The notes under the pieces: generated by a model | Told to the model about the DNA's origin: nothing | Databases searched by the model: none | Seen by the model: the letters and a program-made list of their open reading frames with translations, nothing else | Source of the DNA: Petrosia ficiformis | Taxonomy: Eukaryota; Porifera; Demospongiae; Haplosclerida; Petrosiidae | DNA: 64,000 bases | Assembly: GCA_947044365.1 (NCBI GenBank) | Contig: OX345642.1 | Span: forward strand, 5,991,507-6,055,506 | Direction of reading: 5' to 3' | Shown: positions 9,801 through 21,100 of the stretch, piece after piece | Layout of the letters: each line of letters opens with the position of its first letter | Position numbering within the stretch: the stretch's first letter is position 1 | Position numbers and translations under genes: made by a program

Positions 9801-10829
9801 GGTCACTCTGAGGTGGTTCAAATTCTACTCAAGGGAGGTGCTGATCCAAATAGTCAGACAGGAAATGGAGTGACATCCCTGATGGTTGCCAGTGAGAATG
9901 GTCACTCCAAGGTGGTTCAAATACTACTCAAGGGAGGGGCTGATCCAAATATTCAGGAGGAAGATGGATGGAATGCCCTGATGTTTGCCAGTGATAATAG
10001 TCACTCCGAGGTGGTTCAAATACTACTTGAGGGAGGTGCTGAGCCAAATATTCAGGAAGATGGATGGAATGCCCTGATGTTTGCCAGTGAGAATGGTCAC
10101 TTCGAGGTAGTTCAAATACTACTAAAGGGAGGTGCTGATCCAAATAGTCAGACCGAAAATGGAGAAACATCCCTGATGGTTGCCAGTGAGAATGGTCACT
10201 CCGAGGTGGTTCAAATACTACTCAATGGAGGTGCTGATCCAAACATTCAGGAGGAAGATGGATGGAATGCCCTGATGTTTGCCAGTAAGAATGGTCACTT
10301 CAAGGTGGTTCAAATACTACTCAAGGGAGGTACTGATCCAAATTGTCAGATGGCAGATGGGTGGACAGCCCTGATGTATGCGAGTCAGAATGGTCACTCC
10401 ATGGTGGTTCAGATACTACTCAAGGGAGGTGCTGATCCAAATATTCAGGAAAATGGATGGAATCCCTTGATGTTTGCCAGTGAGAATGGTCACTTCGAGG
10501 TAGTTCAAAAACTACTCAAGGGAGGTGCTGATCCAAATATTCAAGAGGAAGATGGATGGACAGCCCTGTTGATTGCTAGTGAGAGTGGTCACTCCGAGTT
10601 GGTTCAATTACTACTCAAAGGAGGTGCTGATCCAAATATTCAGGATGAAAATGGGTGGACATCCCTTATATTTGCCAGTGAAAATGGTCACTCCAAGGTG
10701 GTTCAAATACTACTCAAGGGAGGTGCTGATCCAAATATTAAATCAAAGAGAGGAAACAAGGCTTTGGCATTTGCGATCAAAAATAATCATTTACAAGTTA
10801 TTCACATTTTGAAAACCCACAGATTGTAG
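6825..10829 (+). CDS. Gene A: death domain / duplicated module / ankyrin repeat protein
   Basis: A 1334-residue protein from a single coding exon. Residues 12-94 form a death domain, with the typical TWL...SASWLDV...AL pattern followed by LAEHL. Module 1 spans about 130-350, with HYNFL at 198-202 and a part containing IVIIKL, GSVYVMFLVP and LQIGST. A short ankyrin region follows (354-585). Module 2 (605-795, YYSFL at 643) is a diverged duplicate of module 1. From about 860 to the end there are some 14 ankyrin repeats of the GADPNIQ..DG.TALM.AS.NGH.EVVQILLKG type. No signal peptide, membrane segment or nucleotide-binding loop is visible. It is probably a cytosolic protein that uses the death domain for homotypic binding and the ankyrins for ligand binding; this role is inferred. 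The C-terminus (KSKRG...KNNHLQVI) is shared with C and F. Confidence 0.85.
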   Translation: MSNIPTASRPTVKELDPALKGLVRWKSFAIQLPTIELSDVVEIEQNHRGNIADQRLAVYGTWLGKCVSASWLDVITALETIDETVLAEHLKVKWGLVLPPCTIKAIPQTPLPPYSLPSSYQDILVPSEVKVVKDLEWLSKCFGNLAADFRTEIDRLVESDTTLLRKIAIRIEEENSYTIEGLTAVTTTDELFKLIHPHYNFLDIDLLETIAEYLNCEHFTTKIKEHNESVEIFKTTTPVESLRDSIIPYVSMPNSFNPRSIVIIKLQKPWKKRSIKLVERLMESLFPDNSRTFEWFRVMIGSVYVMFLVPEEKTQSLIATSHQKLQFMRLMGVISLQIGSTCVFNEDVTKSFSFDSALLEASQLGNNEAIQFLIDLGADDNITSNTVVPQARDEEFVQQKLASIFMGAIKQNNLRVVAELINKVSVSDIQLGVTVACRLGYSTVISLLIKHLQLSPRMFDFFIGSLKEDTASLKQQLTQSGINPNTTLISDITPLMIASSCGHIEVLECLIQAEADVNSKDEGGYTPLAYAITGSKSLTAVRQLLEYAANPNILLGGISIIEKAKEENGTEEIVNLLLKYSALQLYKDYEQLPEKVKTSINDEIEEKKLTILQVAEKIEAHFEVTCLTKAQNAHELFNKLQPYYSFLSCDILVDITREFIGGEIENELEGYLVMMRKFQKSVKIKQLKEVMSLVPIQNDTSDTCDVNIKLNGEWEEGTLENLQQLRKHMFHNKQHLLNHMTVDERDSLCIRFTIPTSQSDDITDEVKRSKEFIEYIGVSRVSIGDVDVSIREDSTFSFSSGLLTAAENDINKAVQFLVDTGVNIDVVDSNGRTALMLASKTGHEDIVKTLLSAGANGSQDGHSWVGQILLKKGADPNIWNKDGATALMYASHNDHSEVVEILLKGGADPNIQKKDEATALMYASQNGHFEVVQILLKGGADPNSRTENGATSLMVASENGHFEAVQILLEGGADPNIKKKDGATSLMYASQNGHSEVVQILLKGGADPNSQTGNGVTSLMVASENGHSKVVQILLKGGADPNIQEEDGWNALMFASDNSHSEVVQILLEGGAEPNIQEDGWNALMFASENGHFEVVQILLKGGADPNSQTENGETSLMVASENGHSEVVQILLNGGADPNIQEEDGWNALMFASKNGHFKVVQILLKGGTDPNCQMADGWTALMYASQNGHSMVVQILLKGGADPNIQENGWNPLMFASENGHFEVVQKLLKGGADPNIQEEDGWTALLIASESGHSELVQLLLKGGADPNIQDENGWTSLIFASENGHSKVVQILLKGGADPNIKSKRGNKALAFAIKNNHLQVIHILKTHRL

Positions 10830-11286
10830 CTAGTATTCATAGAAGATGTGAACCCTATATTTGGGACATATTTTATATTTTGAATGATAATTATGCAAGA
10901 ATGAAATATTGAACACTATTATATTGAATGGATAAACATGTTGGCATATGAAGAGAGATGAATATCTAACATGTGAGCAATAAAAGAGACTAACATCTTA
11001 CAACTAATCTATACATAATACACATTTTATAAGATAGGAAATCACCATAACAATAAATGGGCTGTCTTAGTACATGTGCAGATCACTATAACACACTTAT
11101 TATACAATGAGGGATCACATATTATAATACACTTATATAGAGAGTGATCATCGTATAGGGAGTGATCACACCAGAATCCTCTGGGGCCAGACCTATAATG
11201 TCTAATACACTCTTGGTACTTTGGATGTGACAAGAAAACAGATCTTCTTGATTGGAATAGTGATCATATTCTTACCAACTTTAAAG

Positions 11287-11317
<31 letters not shown>

Positions 11318-12067
11318 ATTATATATATATATATATATTATATATATATATATACATGTATATATAATATGCTATATACCAGCCATGGCAACCATTTGAT
11401 GTGGATAGGTGTTTATTTTGCATGTACACCTTATCAAAAATATAGTAAATGCACAATACATATTCACATTTTACTATAGATACTATTTCACTGTTTCTTT
11501 TGTCTCTACTTCATTATTGTCTTTTTGTTTCTCACTCATTTTGGACAGAGACATTAAATGCCTTGGCGGCATGGCACCATTCAACATGTGATTGTAGGAA
11601 TTATTTCACTTTTGTTGTTTAGGTATTACTGTATTATATAAACTGACACAATGACAACCAATATAATAATGTATATTATGTTACTTCATTTATCTAATTA
11701 TATCTCATCTTTCATAATAATTAATTAGCCTTCCCAGTTGTCTAATGATTATATTCATATGTAAATGTTTGCGTGGGTGAAACAGTCACACATACCTCAA
11801 AAGTTTTCGATTATATGTTGATCCCAATTATGCTTTGCTAATCTCGCTTCACGTTGAAAATATACGCTAAATTCTATGAATATATTTGAAAGAGGAAAGT
11901 GAAAAAATGCTGTTAGTCACTGGGAATCCTGATCATACAAACAATTTGTAATTCCACTTGTATCAGAATAACTGTGATTATAGTGTATTATTAAATTAAT
12001 TCTGTAATTTCTGTTCTTTATATTTATTGTAGTAACTACACAATACATTTTAGGATTTCACATGTTA
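10830..12067. other. 3' flank of gene A
   Basis: The first 270 bp match the 3' flanks of C, D and F. Where F has an AATAAA at 62663 this copy has AATGAA; a separate AATAAA lies at 10979-10984. An (AT)n tract fills about 11290-11352. The gypsy remnants found behind C, D and F are absent. No gene is seen. Confidence 0.5.
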
Positions 12068-12686
12068 TTAACCCTTTAGAGGACTTAGCATGTTTTTCAC
12101 AATTCTTCTCATTTCCAACACTGAAGTCTCTGCTATGGATAATTTGGCCGCCATTCACTTTCTGTACCCCAAACTTGACACAATTTTCCACATGGAGTAG
12201 TACTTCTGACAACATCAGGACTCAAAAGTCTCCAAGCGCTTTGTAGGACTAAATGCAATGTTCTCCTCCTTTTGACATCAACTGGGAAAACAAAATGACC
12301 CGACTGCATGTTGCCACCAGCTACACCAACAATATTGAGTTTTTCAGCAAGAGAAATGTCTCAGCTACCCACCAGATTGCGTGGGTGGGTCATTAAATCC
12401 TCAAATTGCATAGGCAGCGAAGGATCTGTGTCTCCTTTGAACCCCAATCAACGGGGGACACTCTGCTTTGGAATTCCCCCCATACTTTATATTTAGGCCA
12501 AATCATGACCGAAAAACTATCAATGTTTTTAGCCATTTTCATGGGTTTATTCAGTGATAAACCAATTACGAACATTTGGAATGCTTTGTAATGCTAGGAA
12601 AGCACTCCAAGCTGCATAGGCATCAAATGTCACATATATGTGACATCAGTCCTAAGATACATGCCAATATATAGCTACTCATTTAA
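12068..12686. other. Insert with higher GC content, origin unknown
   Basis: The paralogous cassettes run straight from the CACATGTTA-type sequence to the TCTACYTCATTTTT-type sequence. Here about 610 bp of less AT-rich DNA lies between them, bounded by TTAA at 12068 and at 12683. Three overlapping short frames (60-62 codons) are open but resemble nothing I know. No clear terminal inverted repeats were found, so a transposon class cannot be named. Confidence 0.4.
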
Positions 12687-13292
12687 TTGTGTCTACTTCA
12701 TTTTTGCATAGATTGTTTCTGGTTACTAGATGAATTCATTAAAGAGATATAGTTCCAGTGTATCTTCTTCACTACCTATTTTGGGACATTGTAGTTGATG
12801 TTTTGGGTGTTGAATTCTGAGGAATGGACATTTTGGGAGTTGACATAATGGACCAGTCCCTTGACTAAACCTGTGTTTCTATAAACTAGGTAGTAATAAC
12901 ATCATAGTATCTATACTTGTATTCACTTAGATATATATATGTAAATGATGCAAGTGGTATCTGTCACATGATCTATAACACAAAATGGAAGAGTATAGTA
13001 ACAAGGGATTAGGTTAAGAATTCATAATAACAGTGTTTTATGATGTTGTGAATAGTAACACTAAAAGTGTATATCGATCTACTTAACATTATTAATAAAG
13101 AACAATTTAAAAGAACTATCATATCAAAGAAAAGACTTCTACTATCTTAGAGCCCAGTGTGGCTCAATGGAAATACTTCATCAGTCCAGGAAGCATCCTG
13201 TGTGTTATCCCATATTAATACATCACTATTATGTATGGATAGGTGAATGAATTTAGACTAAATGATGTAATTATTATATTATAAATGTACAG
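12687..13292. other. Recurrent cassette segment, no gene seen
   Basis: About 12690-13090 is a copy of the block at 3120-3850, including the unmatched segment that precedes the MBTPS1-like exons. About 13200-13292 leads into the exon remnant that follows. No reading frame looks conserved. Confidence 0.45.
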
Positions 13293-13602
13293 GTCACTAT
13301 TCTCAATGGAATGTGAGTAACTCGTTAATTATGTTGTTAAATAAAGTAAGTTATACATGTGTACATGTACATTCATGTATACATACATCCATTGACCCAT
13401 TCACCTTTCAATTCATTCATAGCCATTATAGCAACCATACATTGGAGCTAATGATAAGATGTTAGAGGTTTCATTGAGTTATTCACAACTCATATATCCA
13501 TGGACTGGATGGTTATCAGTAACTCTTAGTGTAGTTAATGAGAGGAGTGGTTTCAATGCAGAGGATACAGGACAAATATCACTAACTATATCAATATCAG
13601 CA
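13293..13602 (+). pseudogene. MBTPS1: MBTPS1-like exon pair, best preserved copy (2 of 5)
   Basis: The small exon at 13293 reads VTILNGM. The second, 13432-13602, lies between a TAG acceptor and a GTGAGT donor and is exactly 57 codons with no stop. It opens QPYIGANDKMLEVSLSYSQ and contains PWTGWLSVTLSV, corresponding to the region after the catalytic domain of site-1 protease. No other exon of the gene lies in the right place next to it, so the unit is an isolated fragment even though this exon is intact. Confidence 0.7.
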
Positions 13603-14113
13603 GTGAGTTATTAATTATTTATATCCTGTTGCTAGGTGGTTGCTAAGATCATCCCTTTGAACCATGCGATGTCTTTTGACCCGTGCGAATCATGTATTAC
13701 AGTGCAATATAATAATAATACAAACATAAATAAACTTCGAAAATAAATCTAAGAGTAATAGCTACATTCTTACAAAAGTCATTTTGCCAAACGAACTCAG
13801 TTTATTAACGAAGTGTACTGGGAAAAACACACTCAAAGATTGTCAATACAACAAGTTCACAACAGCAACACTGGAAGGCTTAGGGGCTTAGGAAACTCAG
13901 TAGTGACAGTGTCACTGTCTTTCTGCATCCAATTGAGTAATACATGTCAGGTATTGGAAGGCTGTTATATCACAAGTTCACAACATCAACAATTTCACAT
14001 CAGGAACATAGATATAAGACTTAGGAAACTGACAGGTGACAGTATAGCTGTCTTTCTAAATCCAAATTGAGTAACAAGGCCAGCTCTTTGAAAAATAACG
14101 AATGCCATTTTCA
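13603..14113. other. Non-coding segment with a diverged 110-bp tandem duplication
   Basis: Two diverged copies of a roughly 110-bp unit lie at about 13850-13945 and 13970-14080, each starting near ACAAGTTCACAACA and ending near ATCCAA-TTGAGTAA. The 85-codon frame at 13813 crosses both halves and looks accidental. Confidence 0.45.
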
Positions 14114-14199
14114 ACACATTTCAATGTTGGACAGTATGACATAATCAAGTATCCTATAGGATACTTGATTACGTCATACTGTCCAACATTGAAATGTGT
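14114..14199. repeat. 86-bp near-perfect palindrome
   Basis: Two 43-bp arms meet without a spacer at CCTATAGG (14153-14160). Every position traced pairs except one A/C mismatch (14141/14172). It could extrude as a cruciform or fold as a hairpin if transcribed. No coding sense. Confidence 0.85.
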
Positions 14200-16520
14200 A
14201 TAGCAACATTCAATGTATCTTAGCAATGACCTACACACATGATATAAACCAATTATAACATACCCAATTGGGGTGTATCTGAATTTATACCCACTCCGCC
14301 CTCGGGTGTCATGTTTATAAATCAGATATAGCTCACTTGCACGTGTTATAACTATTACATATTGTACGTTACCAATTAATTGTCATTTAAAAATATTTAT
14401 ATACATACATGTATACATATAGTTGTGATGTGCAACAATTACAACATAATGACATACACATTAAATAGCATGAATCGGTGTGGCAGATGGGCAAGCTAGC
14501 ACTGTTGTGACTTGTAGTTAGTATTGAATAGTCGAAAGTGGAAGGAAGAAGTTATTTTCTTGTCCAATGTAAAAGACATTTTGTGATTATTTATAGATAT
14601 ATAGTGGGTGTGGTAAGGGAGCACATCTCGCCCAAACCACTAAGGTAATTTCACCAATTGATTAAACCTGAATCTGCAGTCAACACCATTTCTTATACAT
14701 CAACTAGTCGTATTTATATTTCATATGCAAATTTCACTTTCATATCATCACTTGATGAGTGTTAATCATTATCTGGTCATGACTGTTTAGTCTGGCAGAC
14801 ACACAAACAGTGAAAACAGAAAATGAGATTAATGAATTTTCATTAACTTATAGCATGTCATAAATGATCAGAAACATGATATATTATATTAAGAGTCAGT
14901 AAACACTCTTTGGAGGTAAACTGTTTTGTTTTCTTTTAAAACCTGTATTGTTTACTCTGTGTACTGTTTTGTTTTCTCTGTTATATTGTTTGTTTTCTGT
15001 GACATTAAATAAATATCAGCAATTAAAACATGTCACGAACATATAATTAGCTAAAATGGAACGTGTTTTGGACATATATTGACCTAATATTGAAGTTCAA
15101 CAGTGGGTGGGATCTCCACGCTTCAGTCTAATAATAGAAACTATTCCTTATAAAGATAAAATTCTAAATACAAAATGATAAAACAATATTCCTAGTGTAC
15201 TACATAATAAGGTACCCTGTACCTCCACAAATTCAAGTTTTGCCTCAATCGCTACCTATCAATCCTGGGTAAAGCACTATCTCAGCTAGCCTCGTATTCA
15301 AGTAATGATTTCCTTGTGCATGATGTGTTATTATAACAAATTTTAGACTTAAAAAAAAAGATTCTAATCCACTGGTGGTTTTTATACTGAACTGAGTCTG
15401 GAGCAGAGTAGTCTGGTGGTGCCACACCTTTTCGAGCTCCATCCTCAGTAGACATGCTTACTAGTTATTGCAGTTTGAGTGGGTGGCTCACAATATTTAT
15501 GCAAGCTTAAGATGGTGTAGAAAAAAGAGCCTTAATTCAACTGTTTGTTCATGCACTAATTAATGTGCAAAATGACACATGGTCACTAAACGGTGTGTCG
15601 GTTCATAGTACATAATAACATGGCAAATTTCTACTTCTGGTTTAGACAAAATCAGGCAGGTATAAACTATAAAATGTATTTTAACCTTCAATTGGTTATA
15701 GGAGTTTCAATACAATTTTGTACTTATCGATACTGATTTGTTTTTCCTACTGGTAATATTTACAAGTACTAGTCTCATAAAGTACATGTCATAATAGTGA
15801 GAAAACAATACATTATATATAATTTATTATAGTATTATAGCTAGTTACAACCTGTGGTGTATTAGTATTATGAAAATTACTTGCTCATTTCAGAGTAATT
15901 AGCAGTATGTACGTGAACTTGTACTTATAATAACAAATAATATCCGTTGTACCTAATTACTATGAGATTTATATACTATAAGTGTATTGTATATTGGTTT
16001 GTGTATATACCATTCTTTATTATAGCATGTACTTTATATACTAGTCAATATAGATCAAAATCAAAAAAGAAATACATTACTACTTGTAAACATTACCTAG
16101 CAAGAAACGATATATATGAGTAATGGATTGATATCAGGGATATATTATTAATATTGTACTGAAACTCACTCATGAATTTAGAAGTGTTAGGAGACAGCTG
16201 TCTTGATACTTGTGTTTGATAATAACAGAAGTAGATTTGACATTGAAACAACACGACATGTGGCAAATGTTATTAATTAACAAACTGAATGATTGCTGGA
16301 ATTTAGGAAAAGCAACATGTAATCTTTACCGTTCTTTTACATACAGTAAAAACTGGCTTTAGTTCTTTTCCTTCGAACGCCTTCAATGAACACCTTCTTA
16401 ATAACAGAAACACATTGAGAAAATTATTTCTGTTTCTCTTTGCAATTGTTCCTTCAACAAGTAATCAAAAAGAAATAATCATTTGTTGATTATATTTGCT
16501 CACCAATTCTTGATCTGAGA
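14200..16520. other. Non-coding segment with an orphan promoter-like block
   Basis: About 15060-15200 is a diverged copy of the promoter block of the gene family, with the CArG box altered to CCTTATAAAG at 15146-15155 and the MEF2-type site altered. No gene follows it. About 15480-15660 recurs at 36160-36320, 48580-48700 and 57310-57430. The rest shows no gene. Confidence 0.55.
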
Positions 16521-16527
16521 TCAAATA

Positions 16528-16720
16528 ATGTACTGTACTATACTGTACTATACTGTACTGTACTATACTGTACTGTACTATACTATATATATAGTGTACT
16601 GTACTGTACTGTACTGTACTATACTGTACTGTACTGTACTGTACTGTACTATACTGTACTGTACTGTACTATACTATACTGTAGTGTACTGTATTGTACT
16701 GTACTATATACATGTATAGT
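16528..16720. repeat. (TACTG/TACTA)n pentanucleotide array
   Basis: Tandem TACTG and TACTA units run almost without break. The Tyr/Leu/Cys-rich reading frame over it is repeat translation. Confidence 0.9.
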
Positions 16721-16993
16721 GATGTACTACATCAATATAATTTACTATCAGCATTAAAAACTCTGTATCATCAGATTAGAAGTGCTAGTGGCAAACAGAG
16801 TAGATCTGGAAGGAGTAGTATCGAGGAAAAACAGGACTCTATAGTTCACTGTAAAAATGGCTTGGTTAACACATTTGATTACTAGTTAATATCCTCCTGA
16901 GATTAAATGAATGCTGATTTACAAGTACTAGTTTGATCTTCATCTATATTGACTAGTATAGAAAGGACATAATTATATAATTCCTATTCAATT

Positions 16994-17026
16994 ATCTGTT
17001 CAGTATAATATATATATATATTATAG

Positions 17027-17066
<40 letters not shown>

Positions 17067-17070
17067 TATA

Positions 17071-17131
<61 letters not shown>

Positions 17132-17175
17132 TATATATATATATATATATATATATCTATATCTATATCTATATA
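16994..17175. repeat. (AT)n microsatellite with TATATAGA variants
   Basis: Long alternating AT tract, interrupted near 17056-17085 and at 17130, ending in ATCTAT units. It is followed at 17195-17260 by a TTATTTG-type short repeat. Self-complementary and not coding. Confidence 0.9.
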
Positions 17176-18017
17176 CATATCTATATACACAAATGTAAAA
17201 GTATTTGTTATCTGTTATTTGTTATTGTTATTTGTTATTTGTTATTTGTTGTTTGTTATTATAAGTACAAATTTATGTAATTTTTCCACAAATAACCTTT
17301 CTACATAAATAATTGAATAGATATGCCTCAGAAAGATATTATTAATATTGCATTGAAACTTATGTAATCAAATGAGGGTTTAAATAACCAGTTCATTTTT
17401 AACAGAGTGAATCCAAAGCAAGCTCAACATTGCATTTGAACAAAACAAAGAGGCTTGATCTTTTGGCATCTGAGAGATTAGCACATTTTGGAGTTACAGT
17501 AATGAATGACAGAATAAATGATTACCTTTGAGATCAATGAGGAAGGATCATTACCTTTTCTTTGGCATATGAATGTATTTAGAAGACTAAAGCTTAACGC
17601 TTACCTTGAGAATCATTACTTTCTGTTACTTAGTGAATGTAATTGGAAGCTTGAAGCGTGACGCTTACCTGTTCTTGTAACTCTCATCAAACCAATATTA
17701 GTTGGTTACCTGAATCTACTTAATATATAATTATATACATCACATTTTAGCTCATTTTAATCAAGTGTTGTTAATTCAAGCTAATTTGTCTTTTGTATTA
17801 GAATTTTGACATTCAATATTAATAATGACTAAGTCAATAGTATTAAATAACAGATAAAATATCTGACAGTTTTTAAAAGTCAGGATTCTATAACACTTCT
17901 CCCACTATTAATTTATATAATCGCAATACACATCATACTTTGAACAGTGGGTGTGATCTCCACACCTCAGTCTAATACTTTGAAAATCAAGATACCAATA
18001 TTCATAGCTTTTAATAG
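17176..18017. other. Upstream flank of gene B
   Basis: From about 17385 this matches the upstream flanks of A and C, including the CTGACAGTTTTTAAAAGTCAG block near 17863. The CArG and MEF2-type sites of the other genes are missing: between TCTAATA (17971) and the TATA-like box the sequence reads TTTGAAAATCAAGATACC instead. Confidence 0.5.
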
Positions 18018-18054
18018 TATAAAAAAGGCTGTGCATCTCTTGATATTTTCAGTT
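18018..18054 (+). promoter_or_regulatory. Core promoter of gene B, upstream MADS-box sites lost
   Basis: TATAAAAA at 18018-18025 is followed by TCAGTT at 18049-18054, with the initiator A 33 bp downstream of the TATA start. The CArG and MEF2-type sites kept in A, D, E and F are absent, so this gene may respond to different inputs; that is inferred. Confidence 0.55.
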
Positions 18055-18134
18055 GGAGCTGTTAAATATATAGACTAGAAGAGCAACAACTTTGACAAAA
18101 AATAGTTTCTGTGAACACATATCTAGCAGAACAG

Positions 18135-18189
18135 GTAATACTTATAATATAACTTAGTTGAGATGTAGTTTATTAAATGTTTCCTCTAG
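18135..18189 (+). other. 5' UTR intron of gene B (55 bp)
   Basis: Donor ACAG|GTAATA and acceptor CTCTAG|TGAATC, with the in-frame TGA-ATC just before the ATG as in the other copies. Confidence 0.75.
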
Positions 18190-18195
18190 TGAATC

Positions 18196-21100
18196 ATGTC
18201 AAGTAGACCAACTGTGAAGGAACTAGACCCGGTACTTAAAGGTTTAGTGCGATGGAAAAGCTTTGCAATTCAATTACCTACAATAGAACTATCAGATGTT
18301 GTAGAAATCGAGCAAAATCATCGAGGAAACATAGCAGATCAGAGATTGGCTGTTTATGGGACATGGTTAGGCAAGTGTGTTAATGCTTCCTGGCTTGATG
18401 TGATAACAGCTCTTGAGATAATTGATGAAACTGTACTCGCAGAACATCTAAAAGTGAAATGTGGTCTCAGCCTTCCTCATAGCTCAATCAGCCCCAGTGA
18501 CGCTATTCCTCAAAATCCACTCCTTCCAAACTCTTCACCTGACTCCTATCAGGATATTCTTGTACCTTCAGAAGTTAAAGTAGTAAAAGATTTAGAATGG
18601 CTGAGCAAATGTTATGGAAACTTAGCAGCAGATTTTCGGAAAGAAATTGACAGGTTAGTAAGAAAAGATGAAACAGTTTTGCGTGATATAGCAATTCGTA
18701 TCGAAGAGGAAGACAGTTATATCATCAAAGGATTACCTGCTGTAAAAACAACAGATGAGCTGTTTAAGTTAATTCATCCACACTATAATTTCTTAGATAT
18801 TGATCTACTGGAAACAATTGCAGAATATTTGAATTGTGAACATTTCACTACAAAAATAAAGGAACATAACGAGAGTGTCGAAATATTTAAATCCACTACT
18901 CCAGTTGAAAGCCTAAGAGATAGTATCATACCTTATGTCCCTATACCAAATTCTTCCAATCCTCGTAGTATTGTAATTATTAAGCTACAGAAACCATGGA
19001 GAAAACGTTCTATAAAATTAGTGGAAAGACTAGCAGAAAGTCTTTTTCCTGATAACAGTCGTACATTTGAATGGTTCAGAGTGATGATTGGATCAGTGTA
19101 TGTAATGTTTTTAGTTCCAGAAGAGAAAACCGAATCTCTTGTTGCTATTAGTCGTCAAAAGCTTCAGTTCATGAGACTAATGGGGATCATTAGTCTACAG
19201 ATTGGTAGTACTCGTGTTCTCAATGAAGATGTAACCAAAAGCTTTAGTTTTGATTCAGCTCTTCTAGAAGCATCACAATTAGGTAATAATGAAGCTATTC
19301 AGTTTCTAGTAGACTTAGGAGCTGGCAATAATATCACAAGCAATACAGTAGTACCTCAAGCTAGACATAAAAAGTTTGTACCAGAGAAGCTAGCATCCAT
19401 TTTCATGGGTGCAATCAAACAGAACAATTTGAGAGTTGTTACAGAGCTTATGAATAAGGTTTCTGTTATTAATATACAATTAGGAGTAACAGTAGCATGT
19501 AGACTGGGGTATTCAACTATCATTAGTCTGTTAATAAAACATTTACAGCTTTCTCCACGAAAGTTCAATTTCTTTATTGCCACTCTCAATGAAGATACCG
19601 CTTCATTGAAACAACAGCTTACCCAGTTTGGCATTAATCCTAATACCACATTAATATCCGATATTACACCTCTCATGATAGCATCATCATGTGGACATAT
19701 CGAAGTATTGGAATGTCTCCTACAAGCAGAAGCTGATGTTAACAGTAAGGATGAAGATGGTTATACACCATTAGCATATGCTATTACAGGTAGTAAATCA
19801 TTAACAATAGTACAACGACTTCTTCAATCTGGAGCTAATCCTAATATTTTACTCGGAGGTATTTCCATTATAGAGAAAGCCAAAGAGGAGAATGGAACAG
19901 AGGAAATTGTTAATCTTCTCCTCAAATACTCAGCACTTCAGTTACATAAAGATTATAGTCGTTTAGCTGAGAACGGGAAAACATTCATTAATGATCAGAT
20001 TGAAGAGAAAAAACTAACTATTTTAGAAGTTGCAGAGAAAATTGAAGCAGATTTTCCAGTTACTAGTTTAACAAAAGAACAAAATGTACACGAATTATTT
20101 AACAAGTTACAACCATGTTACTCCTTCCTGAGTTGTGATATCTTAGTTGATATTACAAGAGAGTTTATTGGAGGTGAGATTGAGAAAGAGTTAGAGGGCT
20201 ACTTGGTAATGATGAGAAAGTTCCAGAAATCAGTTAAAATAAAACAGTTGAAAGAAGTGATGTCACTTGTTCCAATACAGAAGGACACATCAGATACTTG
20301 TGATGTCAACATTAAACTTAATGGAGAATGGGAAGAAGGGATACTTGAAAACCTTCAACAATTACTCAAACACATGTTCCATAACAAACAATATCTTCTT
20401 AATCACATGACTGTTGATGAAAGAGACTCACTTTGTATTACATTCACAATTCCTACTTCACAATCAGGTAGCATTGCTGATGAAATAAAGGGAAGTAAAG
20501 AGTTTATAGAGTGTGTTGGAGTATCCAGAGTGTCTGTTGGAGATGTTAATGTGAGTATAATGAAGGATTCCAAATTCAGATTTAGTTCTGGTCTGTTGAG
20601 AGCAGCTGGAAATGGTATGAACAAAGCAGTCCACTTTCTCGTAGAAATGGGAGTTAATACCGATAATGTTGACTCTAATGGAATGACAGCGTTAATGCTA
20701 GCAAGTAAAGCTGGTCACGAAGAGATTGTAGAAACACTATTATCAATATGGACTAGGGGTAGTTGTCAGGATCATGGACAAACTGCAGTAAGAACAGATA
20801 CTGTATCACTACCACATACAGATATTGAGCAGGAATCAATGGCTGGTAAGAACGATGAAACAGCAGCAGTAGAGACACTAGTAACACACTACAATGGTGA
20901 TCCTGATAAACAAGATAATAATGGACTGACAGCCCTGTGTCATGCCAGTCATAATTGTCACTCTGAGGTGGTTAAAATACTACTCAATGGAGGTGCTGAT
21001 CCAAATATTCAGAAGAAGAATGGGTGGACAGCCCTGATGTCTGCCTGTAAGAATGGTCACTTCGAGGTGGTTCAAATACTACTCAAGGGAGGTGCTGATC

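Noticed and set aside
9928..10170. Minus-strand open frames across the ankyrin arrays (also at 53549, 54539 and 54836)
   Set aside because: The 99-bp ankyrin unit also keeps its antisense frames open; they have no conserved start and no independent support.
6825..10829. NLR-type receptor (NACHT plus repeats)
   Set aside because: No Walker A or B motif was found in any of the six proteins; the part between the death domain and the ankyrins is the HYNFL module.
12068..12686. piggyBac MITE
   Set aside because: TTAA flanks are present, but the inner ends are not inverted repeats of each other, so the class cannot be supported.
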